From: Chamaecyparis obtusa
Lineage: Eukaryota > Streptophyta > Pinopsida > Cupressales > Cupressaceae
NCBI GenBank assembly: GCA_027943335.1
Contig: BSBK01001304.1
Span: 685,001 to 749,000, forward strand
Length of the DNA: 64,000 nucleotides
Direction of reading: 5' to 3'
This document shows, piece by piece, positions 11,731 through 23,786 of the stretch. The notes beneath the pieces were generated by a model. It ran no database searches. It was not told where the DNA came from and saw nothing but the letters and a program-made list of their open reading frames with translations. Position 1 is the stretch's first letter. Each line of letters opens with the position of its first letter. The position numbers and the translations under genes are program-made.

Positions 11731-13758
11731 CTTTCCAAATGCAAATGATGTTGAATCACCCAAAACTAAGAGAGGTTATTGTAGACCTTGGAAAAATGAT
11801 CCCTTATCACTTGATGGTTTGTTGATACCTCTCATGAGGTCCGAGATAAGTGCCTTGGAAGATTGCTACCCAATCGTGCTTAGTGCACCTTGGGGGAACT
11901 TGGGTCAAGCGTGGTCGCGAGCATTCTGGTGACTCCATGGGAAGAATGGGGTTGTCATTAAAATTTACCTAGCCAAATGGAGCTGATGGAGAAGATGGTT
12001 TGATGCCAGGTTAGACGATTTGAAAGATACGGAGTTGAGCTACTTTTAATTAACCCTCACTACAAGTTTTGGCATCGACTAAGATCATCTTTCCAAATGC
12101 AAATGAAGTCAAATCACCCAAAACGTAGAGAGGTTATTATAGACCTCAAAAACATGATATCATAGCACCTAATGATTTTTTGATACCTCTCATGAGGTCT
12201 GAGATATGAGCCCTAGAAGATTGTTTCCCAATCCTACTTAGTGCACCTTGGGGTCACTTGGGTCGAGCGTGGTCACGAGTGTTTCGATGACTCCATGGGT
12301 GGAATGGGGTTGTTATTAGTGTTTACCTAGCCAACTAGAGCTGATGGAGTAGATGGTTTGATGCTAGGTCAGATGGTTTGAAAGATACACGACTGAGCTG
12401 CTTTCAACTGACCCTCACTGCAAGTTTTGGCATTGATTGAGATCATCTTTCCAAATGCAAACAAAGTTGAATCACCTAAATTTGAGAGAGGTTATTGTAG
12501 ACCTTGGAAACATTATCACATAGCCCTTAACTATTTTTTAATACCTCTCATGAGGTTTGGGATACGAGCCCCAAAAGATCACTACCCAATCGTCCTTAGT
12601 GTACCTTGGGGTCACTTGGGTCGAGCATGGTGACAATCATTCCAGTGACTCCATGGATGAAATAGGGTGGTCATTGGCATTTACCCAGCCAACTAAAGCT
12701 AATGGATTAGATGGTCCAATGCCAGGTCAAATAGTTTGAAAGATACACTGCTGAGCCGCTTTTAACTGACCCTCACTACAACTTTTGGCATCGACTGAGA
12801 TCGACTTGCCAAATGAAAATGAAGTTGAATCACCAAAAACTGAGAGAGGTTATTGTAGATCTCAGAAACATTATCTTGTAGAACTTGACACTTATTTGAT
12901 ACCTCTCACAAGGTTTGAGACATGATCCCTAGAAGATTGCTGCCTAATCATGCTTAATGCACCTTGGGGTCACTTGGGTCAAGCGTGGTCGTGAGCATTC
13001 CATTGAGTCTATGGGTGGAATAGGGTTTTCATTGGCATTTACCTAGCCAATCAAAGCTAATGGAGAAGATGGTTCAATGCTAGGTTAGATAGTTTGAAAG
13101 ATACACTACTGAGCCACTTTCAACTAACCCTCACTACAAGTTTTGGCATCATCTGAGATCATCTTGCCAAATACAAACGAAGTCAAATCGTCCAAAACTA
13201 AGATAGGTTATTGTAGATGTTGAAAGCAAAATCCTATAGCACCTGATGTTTTGTTAATACCTCTCACAAGGTTTGTGATATGAGCCCTGGAAGATCATTT
13301 CCCAATCGTGCTTAGTGCACCTCGGGGTCACTTGGGTCGAGTGTGGTCGCGAGCATTCCGGTGACTTCATGGGTAGAATGTGGTTGTCATTGGCATTTAC
13401 CCAGCCAACCAGAGCTAATGGAGTAGATGGTTTGATGTCAGGTCAAATGGTTTGAAAGATACATTATTGAGCCACTTTCAACTGATCCTCACTATAAGTT
13501 TTGGCATTGATTGAGATCATCTTTCCAAATGCAAAGGAAGTCAAATAGGCCAAAACCAAGAGAGGTTATTGTAGAACTTGGAAACATGATCTCGTAGCCC
13601 CTGACAGTTTGTTGATACATCTCACAAGGTCTAAGATATGAGCACTAGAAGATCACTGCCCAATCATGCTTAGTGCACCTTGGGGTCACTTGGGTCGAGC
13701 GTGGTCATGAGTGTTTTGGTGAATCCTTGGGTGGGACGGGGTTGTCACTGGCATTTAC
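11731..13758. repeat. 358-bp tandem satellite, right block
   Basis: About 5.7 monomers. The marker 'aagttttggc' (or aacttttggc) lies at 12064, 12422, 12780, 13138 and 13496, always 358 bp apart. Monomers differ at many positions, so the array is old or not recently homogenised. 358 bp is close to two nucleosome repeats. It ends inside a monomer at about 13758. Confidence 0.92.
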
Positions 13759-14543
13759 AATGTCATGAAAGTTAACTACCAACTTATAGTCCACACCATT
13801 TTCAGTAATGAAAAAATTAACCCTTTTACTCTCCCACGCAAAACTCATAAAACACACAATGCATTATGGTACACTGGGCAGCCTACAAGCAGTTGAATTT
13901 TAGAGATTGAGTAAGTAGTCCTTGGGAACATGTCCTTGTCTACAGTGGAAACAATTAGGTTTTCATTTTGAAACAAGAGAAGAACCAAATGGGAAAGCAT
14001 GCACACTTCTTCTCTTGACCCAGTTCTATTGCAATCACTATTACTAGTATGTTTGAAATTTGAACTATGAAACTAATCATGATTAAGCTTGTGAAATTTG
14101 AACTGTGAAGCTTATTATGTTTGAGGTTTAACTTTTATAGATTGTTTGAAATGATAAAAAATAATATCCTTAAAGCATTAGAAACAACAATCAAACATGT
14201 AAGAATTCAAACCATGCAAATGACATAAGTAAATGACATGTAAGATCCCTTCTTCTCACTATTGGCCACCCATACATGATTTTGGTCATAAGTCCCTACC
14301 AAGACTTCTAGGAAATTTAACTTTTAAATGAAATTGATTGTTACAAATTGCCATTATAGGCATCAAAAGATCTTAATTAACCATGGTGATCATAGGCGTC
14401 TTCATAGGTGCTCCTGCACAAGTTACAATCCACATACAAAACCAATTTTATTGACTCAAAATACAATCTAAGAAAGGTGAAATTAATGTATTGAAATTAA
14501 GATTAACAAACTTAGAAAACAATGCACTAAGTTAACTTATTAC
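13759..14543. other. spacer between satellite and broken gene
   Basis: I see no supported gene. A short direct repeat of the type 'gtgaaatttgaact' occurs near 14050-14105. On the minus strand a possible splice acceptor (cag, 14414-14416) could belong to the broken gene to the right, but its exon reads only about ten codons before a stop. Confidence 0.4.
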
Positions 14544-15953
14544 CTAGTTAAGTGTTCCTGAAGGGTCATCTCTTTGCTTCAAGGTCTCTAATAGTGCTTC
14601 ATGATCAACAGTAATAATAGTCCAAAGTTATTTTTTCTTTGGTCTTCCTTGATGCTTTGACAACTTGACATTTGTTGTTATAACAAGGTGTGAATACATG
14701 AGAATAGTTTTGTCCTTCTCATAGTCTTCAAATGTGGGAATTCCATTCTTTCTAATATTAAGGGTTACACAATAAAATGGTTTCACAGATTCAAAAGACC
14801 TTTGTGATATTTTCAATGTTGGATGTGTCTCACAAAATTTTTTATACAACATTGTTTGACTTACCTCCACATAATGTTTAGGATGTGGAGTGTGGTCTCG
14901 ATTGCCAACTCTCAACTTCAACACATCCTTCACATTTGGTGACACTCTTGAGTTAGCATCCCAAAATTGTTCAATTTCATCCTTGACAACATTTGTTAGC
15001 TTCTTATCAAAATGTGGAAGTCTCCCATCATAAGCCCATGTAACAATTTGAAGCAGATCATCAAGTCTTTCTCTTCTTGCAAGTGCTCTACCCAAATTTT
15101 TATGGTCTATATTGAAGTCAACACAAGTTTGTCTCATCAAATGAGCCTTTCTCAATTGATGACTTACTAAGGAGGTTGTAATAACCCTCCAAGAAACTCT
15201 CTTGTCTTTTTCTCTACTAGTATTCCCAATGCTATTGAGAGCATTGAAAAGATTCTTCACAAAAATGGCATTTCTCTCCATTTTCTTGTTCACATGAATC
15301 TTCAATTTCACAAGCCCAGGTCTCATCTTTTGCATCTTTAACAACTGCAAAAAAATTTGACATTGCTCAACCAATGTCTTGTTTCCAAAAAATTGATCAT
15401 AAAGTCTTAAAGCCCACAACCTAATGGTTCTATGTGACCTCTTTCCTTCCCAATTACTCATAATGTTCTCCTCTATTTCTATTAACCATTTAGTTGGTCT
15501 TGGAAGCCCTAAATTTGAAAATTGATTATCTTTATTGCAAGGGAATTCATTTTGCATATAATTTTGAGGTGTAATGTTCATGTGGTTCTTATGCAACATT
15601 TTCATTCCCCAAGTCTACATTTTCAATCTTCATCTGTACATTTTCATCTTCATTTCATTTATTAGCATTCCCCAAATCTACGTTTTCATTCCCCAAGTCT
15701 ACATTTTCATTCTTCATCTCTACATTATCATCTTCACTCCATACATTGTTATTCACAAAATTAATTTCCATATTATTTTCAAATTCAACATCCTCTTCAC
15801 TTACAACTACATTTACGGGGTCACCTTGATTAATGTTTAACATACCTTCTCTCATTCTTTGGTATTTTCCTTATCATTTTCCCTATATGCTTGAATTTCT
15901 TCATCCATCACCTTCCTCTTGTGTTTAGCCTTTCGATGACTACTTCTTCCCAT
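14544..15953 (-). pseudogene. unrecognised protein gene with frameshifts, AT-hook-like C terminus
   Basis: The best open part is 14628-15605 (325 codons). Upstream, an ATG at 15951-15953 starts a basic segment (MGRSSHRKAKHKRK) in the same frame. A second segment (15655-15855) with acidic ENVDLGNE repeats lies in another frame, so at least two indels separate them. Beyond the TAA at 14628 the frame stays open to a TAG at 14544. Residues near the end of the main part include an AT-hook-like GRPKKK. The stretch with 'KHYVEV..TMLYKKFCETHP' and 'KPFYCV' recalls a helix-turn-helix-bearing, transposon-like family of uncharacterised eukaryotic proteins; this is inference from memory of the pattern. 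A donor-like AG|GTAATAAG sits at the 3' end. It is the only coding-like sequence here not inside a recognised LTR element. Confidence 0.5.
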
Positions 15954-16048
15954 GGTGAGACCACAAGTTGACAAAAATAAAAAATGGGCCCCAAATCATG
16001 TTTTTTTTTTCTGCAACGCATGAAAAAAGTATGAAATCCCTTGCTTCT

Positions 16049-16991
16049 TGTACACACTCAAGTAGTGCACTTCTCTAAGTCATTACATCGAAGGGAATCC
16101 ATGAATGGGAAACCTTAGAAAGTGACCTAGAGCTTCCTATGTATGGAGTTGCAAGATTATTTGATTGCTCTAAGCTAGAGCTATTAAGCCTAATGACCTT
16201 GCTAGTCAACCACACAATGAGAGATTCAAATGAAGACAAGGGAAAGAATGAAAATATCCCCAAGAATCAATATGAAATGCAATGCAATGATATGCTATGC
16301 TATGAAAGAAAGTGCAAGCTAAGCTATGGAAATGGAATAACAAGTATTACAAAACCTCCTAATTAAACTATGTGAGTAATCTAAAGCATAAAAGAAATCT
16401 ATACTATGAATGCCATGATAATGAAACTAGAATAGCATGTAGATGAAAAAGCCAAGAATGTTCCAAATCTTCAAAAGCTCCAAAGTGACCTAGAAAACCT
16501 ACAACATAACATTAGCATAAAAAGATAGATATGCAAATGAGGAAGAGAGCTCTTCTTTTATAGGAAATGAGAAATAATGGATGATGGAGATTAAGAGGCA
16601 AAAGATCTAATCAAGGGCGAGGCTTGAAAGAGGAGCATGCACAAATATTCTCCAGTGAGAAAATAACAGTTGACTTTTGTGTCTATATAAGACAAAAAGT
16701 ACTTTTTCTCTTTTTTATAAAATAAGAATAATGCTTTATTTGTGCAACTTAGGATAAAACGTAAGTGGGGAATTTTTATTTAATAAAAGAGGAAATATTC
16801 CTTTTAAATAAATAAAGACTTATGATAAAATGATTAGCCCATAGAAAATAATAAAAAATGATTGAATAGGATTTGATCAAGGAAATTGATATAATTTGAA
16901 AAATGTTGATTTTTGAAAATATTGATTCAAGGATTTGATAAATTGTTGAATGGGGGCCCAAAGTCTAGGTGACCATTTTAGGGTGCATACA
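16049..16991 (+). mobile_element. solo LTR with CTTCT target-site duplication
   Basis: Begins TGTACACAC and ends GTGCATACA, and is flanked by CTTCT at 16044-16048 and 16992-16996. No internal coding sequence is present and no second copy is nearby, as expected after LTR-LTR recombination. A plus-strand TATA-like box (tatataa, 16684-16690) lies about 635 bp in. The strand is set from that box only. Confidence 0.7.
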
Positions 16992-17099
16992 CTTCTCTAG
17001 TCTATGGGGACAAGGAATATTTTGGTCAAATATTACCAGTCATAAATAGGGTACCCAATATTCCCAGGTAGATGAAAAAAGGGTGGGAGAAAATGAAAA

Positions 17100-17330
17100 A
17101 AATTGAACTTTTACATATAAAATGGGGTATATAATATATAAAATGTATATTATATATATACCAATGTATTATACACTAATGTATATAATATATATAAAAG
17201 AGGCATATGATAATATAATGTATATTATATATATACATATGTAATATATATAGTAATGTATATAATATATTATATATATACTAATGTATATAACATATAT
17301 ATAATACATATTATATATATAATGTATTTG
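17100..17330. repeat. AT-rich degenerate repeat
   Basis: Runs of 'aatgtatataatatatata' type alternate in both orientations and end where the palindromic satellite begins. No gene is seen between 16997 and this stretch. Confidence 0.75.
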
Positions 17331-20300
17331 ATAAGGCCTACTAGGACCCCTTGTAATTTTGGTGGTATGATGATACTAAATAAGTAGATGCCATCATCTA
17401 TCCTAGAAACTAGTACTAGGACCCGTAAGGAGTCCCCATGACCCCTTTCGACACATTTTAACACTCAAGGGTCTTTGAAGGGGTCCTAAGACCCCTTAAG
17501 ACACACTTGAGCATTTGAATGTGTCAAAAGACATCATGGGGACTTCCTAGAGGTCCTAACATGTGATAAGGTGTACAAGGACCCCTAGGGAGTCCCCATG
17601 ACCCATTTTGACATATTTGAATGCTCAAGTGTGTTCGAAGGGGTCCTAGGACCCCTTAAGACACAATTGAGCATTACAATCTATCCATAGGGGTCATGGG
17701 GAATTCCTAGGGGTCCTAACACATGATATGGCATACTAGGAAACCTAGGGAGTCTCCATGACCCCTTTTGACACATTTAAATAACCAAGTGTGTCCAAAG
17801 GGGTCCTAGGACACCTTAAGACACACTTGAGCATTCCAATGTCTCCATAGGGGTCATGGGGACTTCCTAGGGGTCCTAAAATGTGAGAAGGTGTACTAGG
17901 ACCCCTATGGAGTCCCCATGATGCCTTTTGACATATTTGAATGCTCAAGTGTGTCCAAAGGGGTCCTAGGACCCCTTACAACACACTTGAGCATTTCAAT
18001 GTGTCAAAAGGGGTTATGGGGACTTCCTAAGGGTCTTAACACTTGATAAGGCATACCAGGACCCTTAGGGAGTCCCCATGATCTCTTTTCACACATTTAA
18101 TGCTCAAGTGTGTTCGAAGGGGTCCAAGGACCCCTTAAGACACACTTGAGCATTCCAATATGTCAAAAGGGGTCATGGGGACTTCCTAGGGGTCCTAATG
18201 TGTGATAAGGTGTACTAGGACCCCTAGAGAGATGCTTTTGACCCCTTTTGACACATTTGAATGCTCAAGTATGTTCGAAGGGGTCCTAGGACCCCTTAAG
18301 ACACACTTGACCATTCCAATGTGTCTATAGGGGTCATAGGGACTTCTTAAGGGTCCTAACACATGATATGGCATACTAGGATCCCTAGGGAGTCCCCATG
18401 ACACCTTTTGACACATTTGAATGCTCAAGTGTTTTCAAATGTGTCCAAGGACCTCTTAAGCATTCCAATGTGTCCATAGGGTTCATGGGGACTTTCTAGG
18501 CATCCTGATGCATGATAAGGAGTACTAGGACCCTTAGGGAGTCCCCATGACCCCTTTTGACACATTTGAATGCTCAAGTGTCCCCAAAGGGGTCCTAGGA
18601 CCACTTAAGACACACTTGGACATTCCAATGTGTCCATAGGGGTCATGGGGACATCTTAGGACATTCTAACACATGATAAGGCATACTAGGACCCCTAACG
18701 AGTCCCCATGACCCCTTTTGACATGTTTGAATGCTCAAGTGTTTTCAAAGGGGTCCTAGCACCCCTTAAGACACACTTGAGCATTCCAATGTGTCAAAAG
18801 TGGCTATGGGGACTTCCTAGGGGTCCTAATGCATGATAAAGAATACTAAGACCCATAGGGAGTTGCCATGACCTTTTTTGACACATTTGAATGCTCAAGT
18901 TTATCCAAAGGGGTCCTAGGACCCCTTAACCCATACTTGAGCACTCCAATGTATCTATAGGGTTTATGGGGACTTCCTATGGGTCCTAACATGTGATATG
19001 ATGTACTAGGACCCCTAGGGAGTCCCCATGACTCCTTTTGACATATTTGAATGCTAAAGTGTGTCTAAAGGGGTGCTAGGACCCTTTAAACCACACTTGA
19101 GCATTTGAATGTGTCCACAAGGGTCATGGGGTCTTTCAAGGGGTCCTAACATGTGATATGGCATACTATGACCCCTAGGGAGTCCCCATGACCCCTTTTG
19201 ACATGTTTTAACACTCAAGTGTGTCCGAAGGGGTGCTAGGACCCGTTAAGACACACTTGACTATTCTAATGTGTCCATAAGGGCCATGGGGACTTCCTAC
19301 GGGTCCTAATGTGTGATATGGCATACTAGGACCCCTAGGGAGTCCCCTTGACCCCTTTTGAAATATTTGAAGGCTCAAGTGTCTCTAAAGCAGTCCTAGG
19401 ACCCCATGAGAAACACTTGAGACTTCATTGTGTCCTTAGAGGTCATGGGGACTTCCTAGGGGTCCTAACATGTGATAAGGTGTACAAGGACCACTAAGGA
19501 CTCCCCATGACCCATTTTAACACATTTGAATTCTCAAGTGTGTCTAAAGGGGTCGTAAGACCCCTTAAAACACACTTGAGCATTCCAATGTGTCTATAGG
19601 GGTCATATGGACTTCCTAGGGGTCCTAATGTGTGATAAGGCATACTAGGACACTTAAGGAGTCCCCATGACCCATTTTCACATATTTCAACACTCAAGTG
19701 TGTCTGAAGGGGTCTTAGGACCCTTTAAGACACACTTGAGCATTCCAATGTATAAAAAGGGGTTATGGGGACTTCTTAGGCGTCCTAACATGTGATAAGG
19801 TGTACTAGGACCCCTAGAAAGTCCCCATGATGCCTTTTGACACATTGTAATGGGCAAGTGTGTCTGAAGGGGTCCTAGGAACCCTTAAAACACACTTGGG
19901 CATTCCAATGTAGCCATAGGGGTCAGGGGGACTTTCGAGGGGTTGTAACATGTGATATTGCATACTAGGATCCCTAGGGAGTCCCCATGACAACTTTTAA
20001 CACATTTGAATGTACAAGTGTTTCTGAAGGTGTCCAAGGACCCCTTAAGACACACTTAAGAATTCTAATGTCTCCATAGGGGTCATGGAGACTTCCTAGG
20101 GGTCCTAAGACATGATAAAATATACTAGGACCCCTAGGGAGTCCCCATGACCCCTTTTGACACATTTGAGTGCTCAAGTGTGTCCAAACGCATCCTAGGA
20201 CCCCTTAACACAAACTTGAACATTCCAATGTGTCCATAGGATTCATGGGGACTTCCTGGGGGTCTGAACGTATGATAAGGTGTACAAGGACCCCTAAAGA

Positions 20301-20917
20301 GTCCCCATCACCTCTTTTGACATATTTGAATGCTCAAGTGTTTCCAAATGGGTCCTAGAACCCCTTAAGACACACTTGAGAATTCCAATGTCTCAAAAGA
20401 GGTCATGGGGACTCCCTAGGGGTTGTAACCTAGCATAAGGCATACTAGGACCTATAGGGAGTCCCCATGAACCCTTTTGACACATTTGAATGCTCAAGTG
20501 TATCCAAATAGGTCCTAGGACCCTTTAAGACACACTTCAACATTTTAGTGTGTCAAAAGGGGTGATGGGGACTTCCTAGGAGTCCTAATGCATGATATGG
20601 CATACTACAAACCCCAGGGAGTCCCCATGACCCCTTTTGACACATTTGAATGCTCAAGTGTGTCCGATGGGGTCCTAGGACCCCTCAAGACCACTTTAGC
20701 ATTTTTATGTGTCCATAGGGGTCATGGGGACTTCCTAGGGGTCCTAACATGTGTTAAGGCATACTAGGACCCCTAGGAGTCCTGATGACCCCTTTTGACA
20801 CATTTGAACACTCAAGTGTGTTCGAAGGGGTCCTAGGACCCCTTAATACACACTTGAGCATTTGAATGTGTCCATATGGGTCATGTGGTCTTTCGAGGGG
20901 TCCTAAAGCATGATATG
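17331..20917. repeat. 160-bp palindromic satellite, block 1 (about 22 monomers)
   Basis: The marker agtccccatg falls at 17431, 17591, 17751, 17911, 18071, 18391, then 18540 (one monomer 11 bp short), 18701, 18861, 19021, 19181, 19341 and onward every 160 bp to the end. Each monomer is an inverted repeat: an arm of about 70 bp starting AGGACCCCTAGGGAGTCCCC is followed by its near-perfect reverse complement. The centre is AAGGGGTCCTAGGACCCCTT, a perfect 20-bp palindrome in many copies. A spacer of about 20 bp (acatgtgataaggtgtac type) separates units. The array can be read as 80-bp units in alternating orientation. Last bases ATATG (20913-20917) are the left TSD of the next element. Confidence 0.95.
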
Positions 20918-22476
20918 TGTTGGTAAATAGATTGTTCCTCTTCTGATTCTCCTTTTATTTTTCCCAATTTGTGATGAAGAACAACCATACACAATAGTTG
21001 GGAAACTATTTCTATGAATAGCTAATTTTGCTCTGTATTAAGGTACAGCTTCCTATGTGAATGATGTTCAATGAATTTTGTTTGGTTCCTACTTCCTTTT
21101 GCGCTGATCTTCTTGACTAGAGAACATCAAAGGAAACTAAGTTTCACCCAGGCAACTGAAATCTTAGGCAAGGGTCAAAATGTAGAGGTGTTATGTTTAT
21201 GGTCTTCACAATCTTATGATTCCCACAACATAACAATATGAAAATGCAGATTATGAAAATATGATAAAGCAAATGCAATATGGTGATGCAATCTCACAAT
21301 CAGTTATAACTCTCTGATTATTCTACTGATTGATCAAACTGAAAACAATGAAATAAAATTCTATTCATTCACTACTTCCAATTCAACATGAATGAAATAA
21401 CATCACATACAAATAATGAAAGTGGACAGTAAAGTAATGGCACACAACTAAATTGTCTCTACAACAAGCTTCACACCAAAACTTGCCGACCTCATTATTA
21501 TTAGAAAAATATACATTTATAGTTCACTATGCTGAGAAGTTCATTAGTCATAGGCATTCAATAGTCAGGAATATCAATTTCATCTTCCAAAATCAGAAGG
21601 AGAAAACATCAGAATATGAAACATTTCTAAACCAATCAGTTACACGCACAAATGTATCATTGGCACCATCATTTGAATTTGAAAACTCCCAGAACCCTTT
21701 GAGTTTGAATTTGCACCATCGATCTGCAGTTGGACGGTCATGATCATAACCTTTTCAATGGTCATCTCAGCTTTCCCTAACTAATATATTCTCTGTCACT
21801 TGGTCGCTACCTACTTAACCTTGTCTCTGGTTTGCAACTTATATTTTCAGTGACCATTTAACTTAGCGATGTCATGATTTCCATTTTGCATGATCACATG
21901 GCACTTTTTTAACCCTTGCGATCATGTAACCACTCTATCTATCACATGATATAATATTAAATCACTAAACCTTCACTTGCCTAGTTTACATTGTTACAGC
22001 TGTGTTGTTGGCATACATGGGTCCCGACAGACTTCATTGTCACATGATCGCATAGCACTTTTTTTATTCCTTGCAACCATGCAACCGCTTTATCATTGGT
22101 GCACGTGGGTCCAACAGGGTATATTTTGTTTAACCTTTCCTATCTTTCCATTGACTTTTCTCACCACTCGGGCTCCATTTCGCATGATCGCATAGTGCTT
22201 TTCTGACTCTTGCGAACATGTGACTGAACACAAGTAGAGAAACTTCCTTGTCAGGTTAGGATCTATAACTTACCCTAATGTAATGAAGATTTAAATGACC
22301 CACGTAGCTTACCAAAAAGAAGGCAATGGAGGGGAAACCCGACAAGGACTTCCTATCTTAAGAAAGACTTAAACCTAGACTCAATTAATGCTAACACACA
22401 TCTATACCAGGAATTTACACATGATCTAAAGTTCAAATATATACTCAGGGATATATGCAACAAAAGTGTGGTAATA
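20918..22476 (-). repeat. 3' LTR of the first gypsy element
   Basis: Left copy, which is the 3' LTR because the element reads on the minus strand. It matches 28561-30117 along its length with scattered substitutions, many of them C/T or G/A. On the minus strand it starts TATTACCAC where the other copy starts TGTTGCCAC, and both end CCAACA. Confidence 0.93.
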
Positions 22477-22696
22477 GCTGGCTCCGTCTGGGGACTTAAA
22501 CATTTCCATGTTTAAGGGTCGAATCCTAATCTTTGGTTTTGCAAAAGGATAAACAAAGAGGGTGGTAGCACAATAAAACAAACATAGGAAGGAAAGGAAC
22601 AGGAAAAGAAACTAACTGAGGAAAGCAGGAAATCTAAACTAAGAAACAAAAATGGGAACTAAACATAACTCTGTACAATGCAGGGGTTACCTGCTT

Positions 22697-23786
22697 TCAA
22701 TTAACCATTTGATATAGCTTCAGATCTTGACCATTGTAGGTCAAGGGAAGTACCTCTCCATCTGGATACACTAACTTGAAAGAATTCTTCTTAAATGCCT
22801 GGTGAATATTATAAGGGCCTTTCCACAAAGTTTTGAACTTTCCATGCATTCCTTTAGGAGCTCTCCTCTTATCCCATAGCAATACCAGATCTCCAACCAT
22901 AAACTTGCATTGCCTAGCTTTCTTGTCAAAGAAGTTCTTCACCTTCATTTTATGTTGAGTGATATGATCCACCATCCTTTCCCTTTCTTCTTCTATTTTA
23001 CACAAATACAGGATTCTTTTCTCCAAACCATCTTTATAAATTTCATCTTCAATGACTATCCTCAACTTACATGTTGCCAACTCCAGTGCTAGCGGAAGGC
23101 TTGCCTCAACTCCATACACTAGCTCAAATGCAGATATCCCAATTGCTCTCTTTGGAGTCACTCTATCAGCCTAGAGTGCCTGATGTATCCTTTTGTGCCA
23201 ATTTTTATGATTGTCTACCACCAATTTCTTAATGATGTTAATCAAGTTCTTATTACTTGATTCCACTTGACCATTTCCTTGCGAGAAATAGTCAGATGAG
23301 TGACTGATTGAGATACCAAACTCAAAATAGAAATTATTAATTTCAATGGATGAAAAATAAGCAGCATTGTCCATCACCAATTTATGAGGAACCCCAAACC
23401 TTACAATGATATTCTCCTTTATAAACTCGCATACTACTTTAGAAGTGGTCTTCCTTGTTGCTTTAGCTTCAACCCACTTCATGAAGTAATCTGTGGCCAT
23501 GATTATGTAAGAATTCCCTACGCTAGATGATGGATTTATTGGACCTATGAAATCAAGATTGCAATGCTGAAACAGACCATCTATAATAACCAGTTTTAGT
23601 GGAAGTGCTGCTAGCTATGGTTTACCGAAGAACATCTTGCACTTTTCACATTTAGCCACCCAGTGATATGCATCTCTGAACATGCCAGGCCAATAATAAC
23701 ATTGTCTTAATATTTTAAAAGCTATGACTGAAGAAGAAAAATGTCCTCCACAAGCCTCATAGTGAAAAGTTTTTCAGCAACCACTC
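22697..23786 (-). pseudogene. gypsy integrase (first gypsy element)
   Basis: Includes the zinc-binding region, the DDE core and the C-terminal domain, all in the frame one step off from upstream pol. The shift occurs near 23770 in a run of A (minus strand). The catalytic D (LDFIGP type context, about 23548), D (MDNAAYF) and E (GQVESSNK) are visible, so the triad is kept. The last segment (22697-23161) is the conserved 'VYGVEASLP...LVLLWDKRRAPKG' region, ending at a TAA. In-frame stops lie before 23500 and at the 23171 junction. Confidence 0.85.

Noticed and set aside
12427..12739. ORFs of 60-68 codons in the 358-bp satellite
   Set aside because: They recur in each monomer in shifting frames, since 358 is not a multiple of three, and are interrupted in most monomers.
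15574..15840. 88-codon plus-strand ORF with Ile/Phe/Tyr repeats
   Set aside because: Antisense to the acidic repeat of the broken gene at 14544-15953.
17745..20177. Repeated 60-80 codon minus-strand ORFs in the palindromic satellite, also at 30288-30500 and 62634-63631
   Set aside because: They recur with every monomer and span more than one 160-bp unit; 160 is not a multiple of three, and both strands carry the same sequence. They are by-products of the repeat.
17331..20917. CRISPR array
   Set aside because: Units are contiguous 160-bp palindromic monomers with a conserved spacer, not short repeats with unique spacers, and the setting is a plant nuclear genome.
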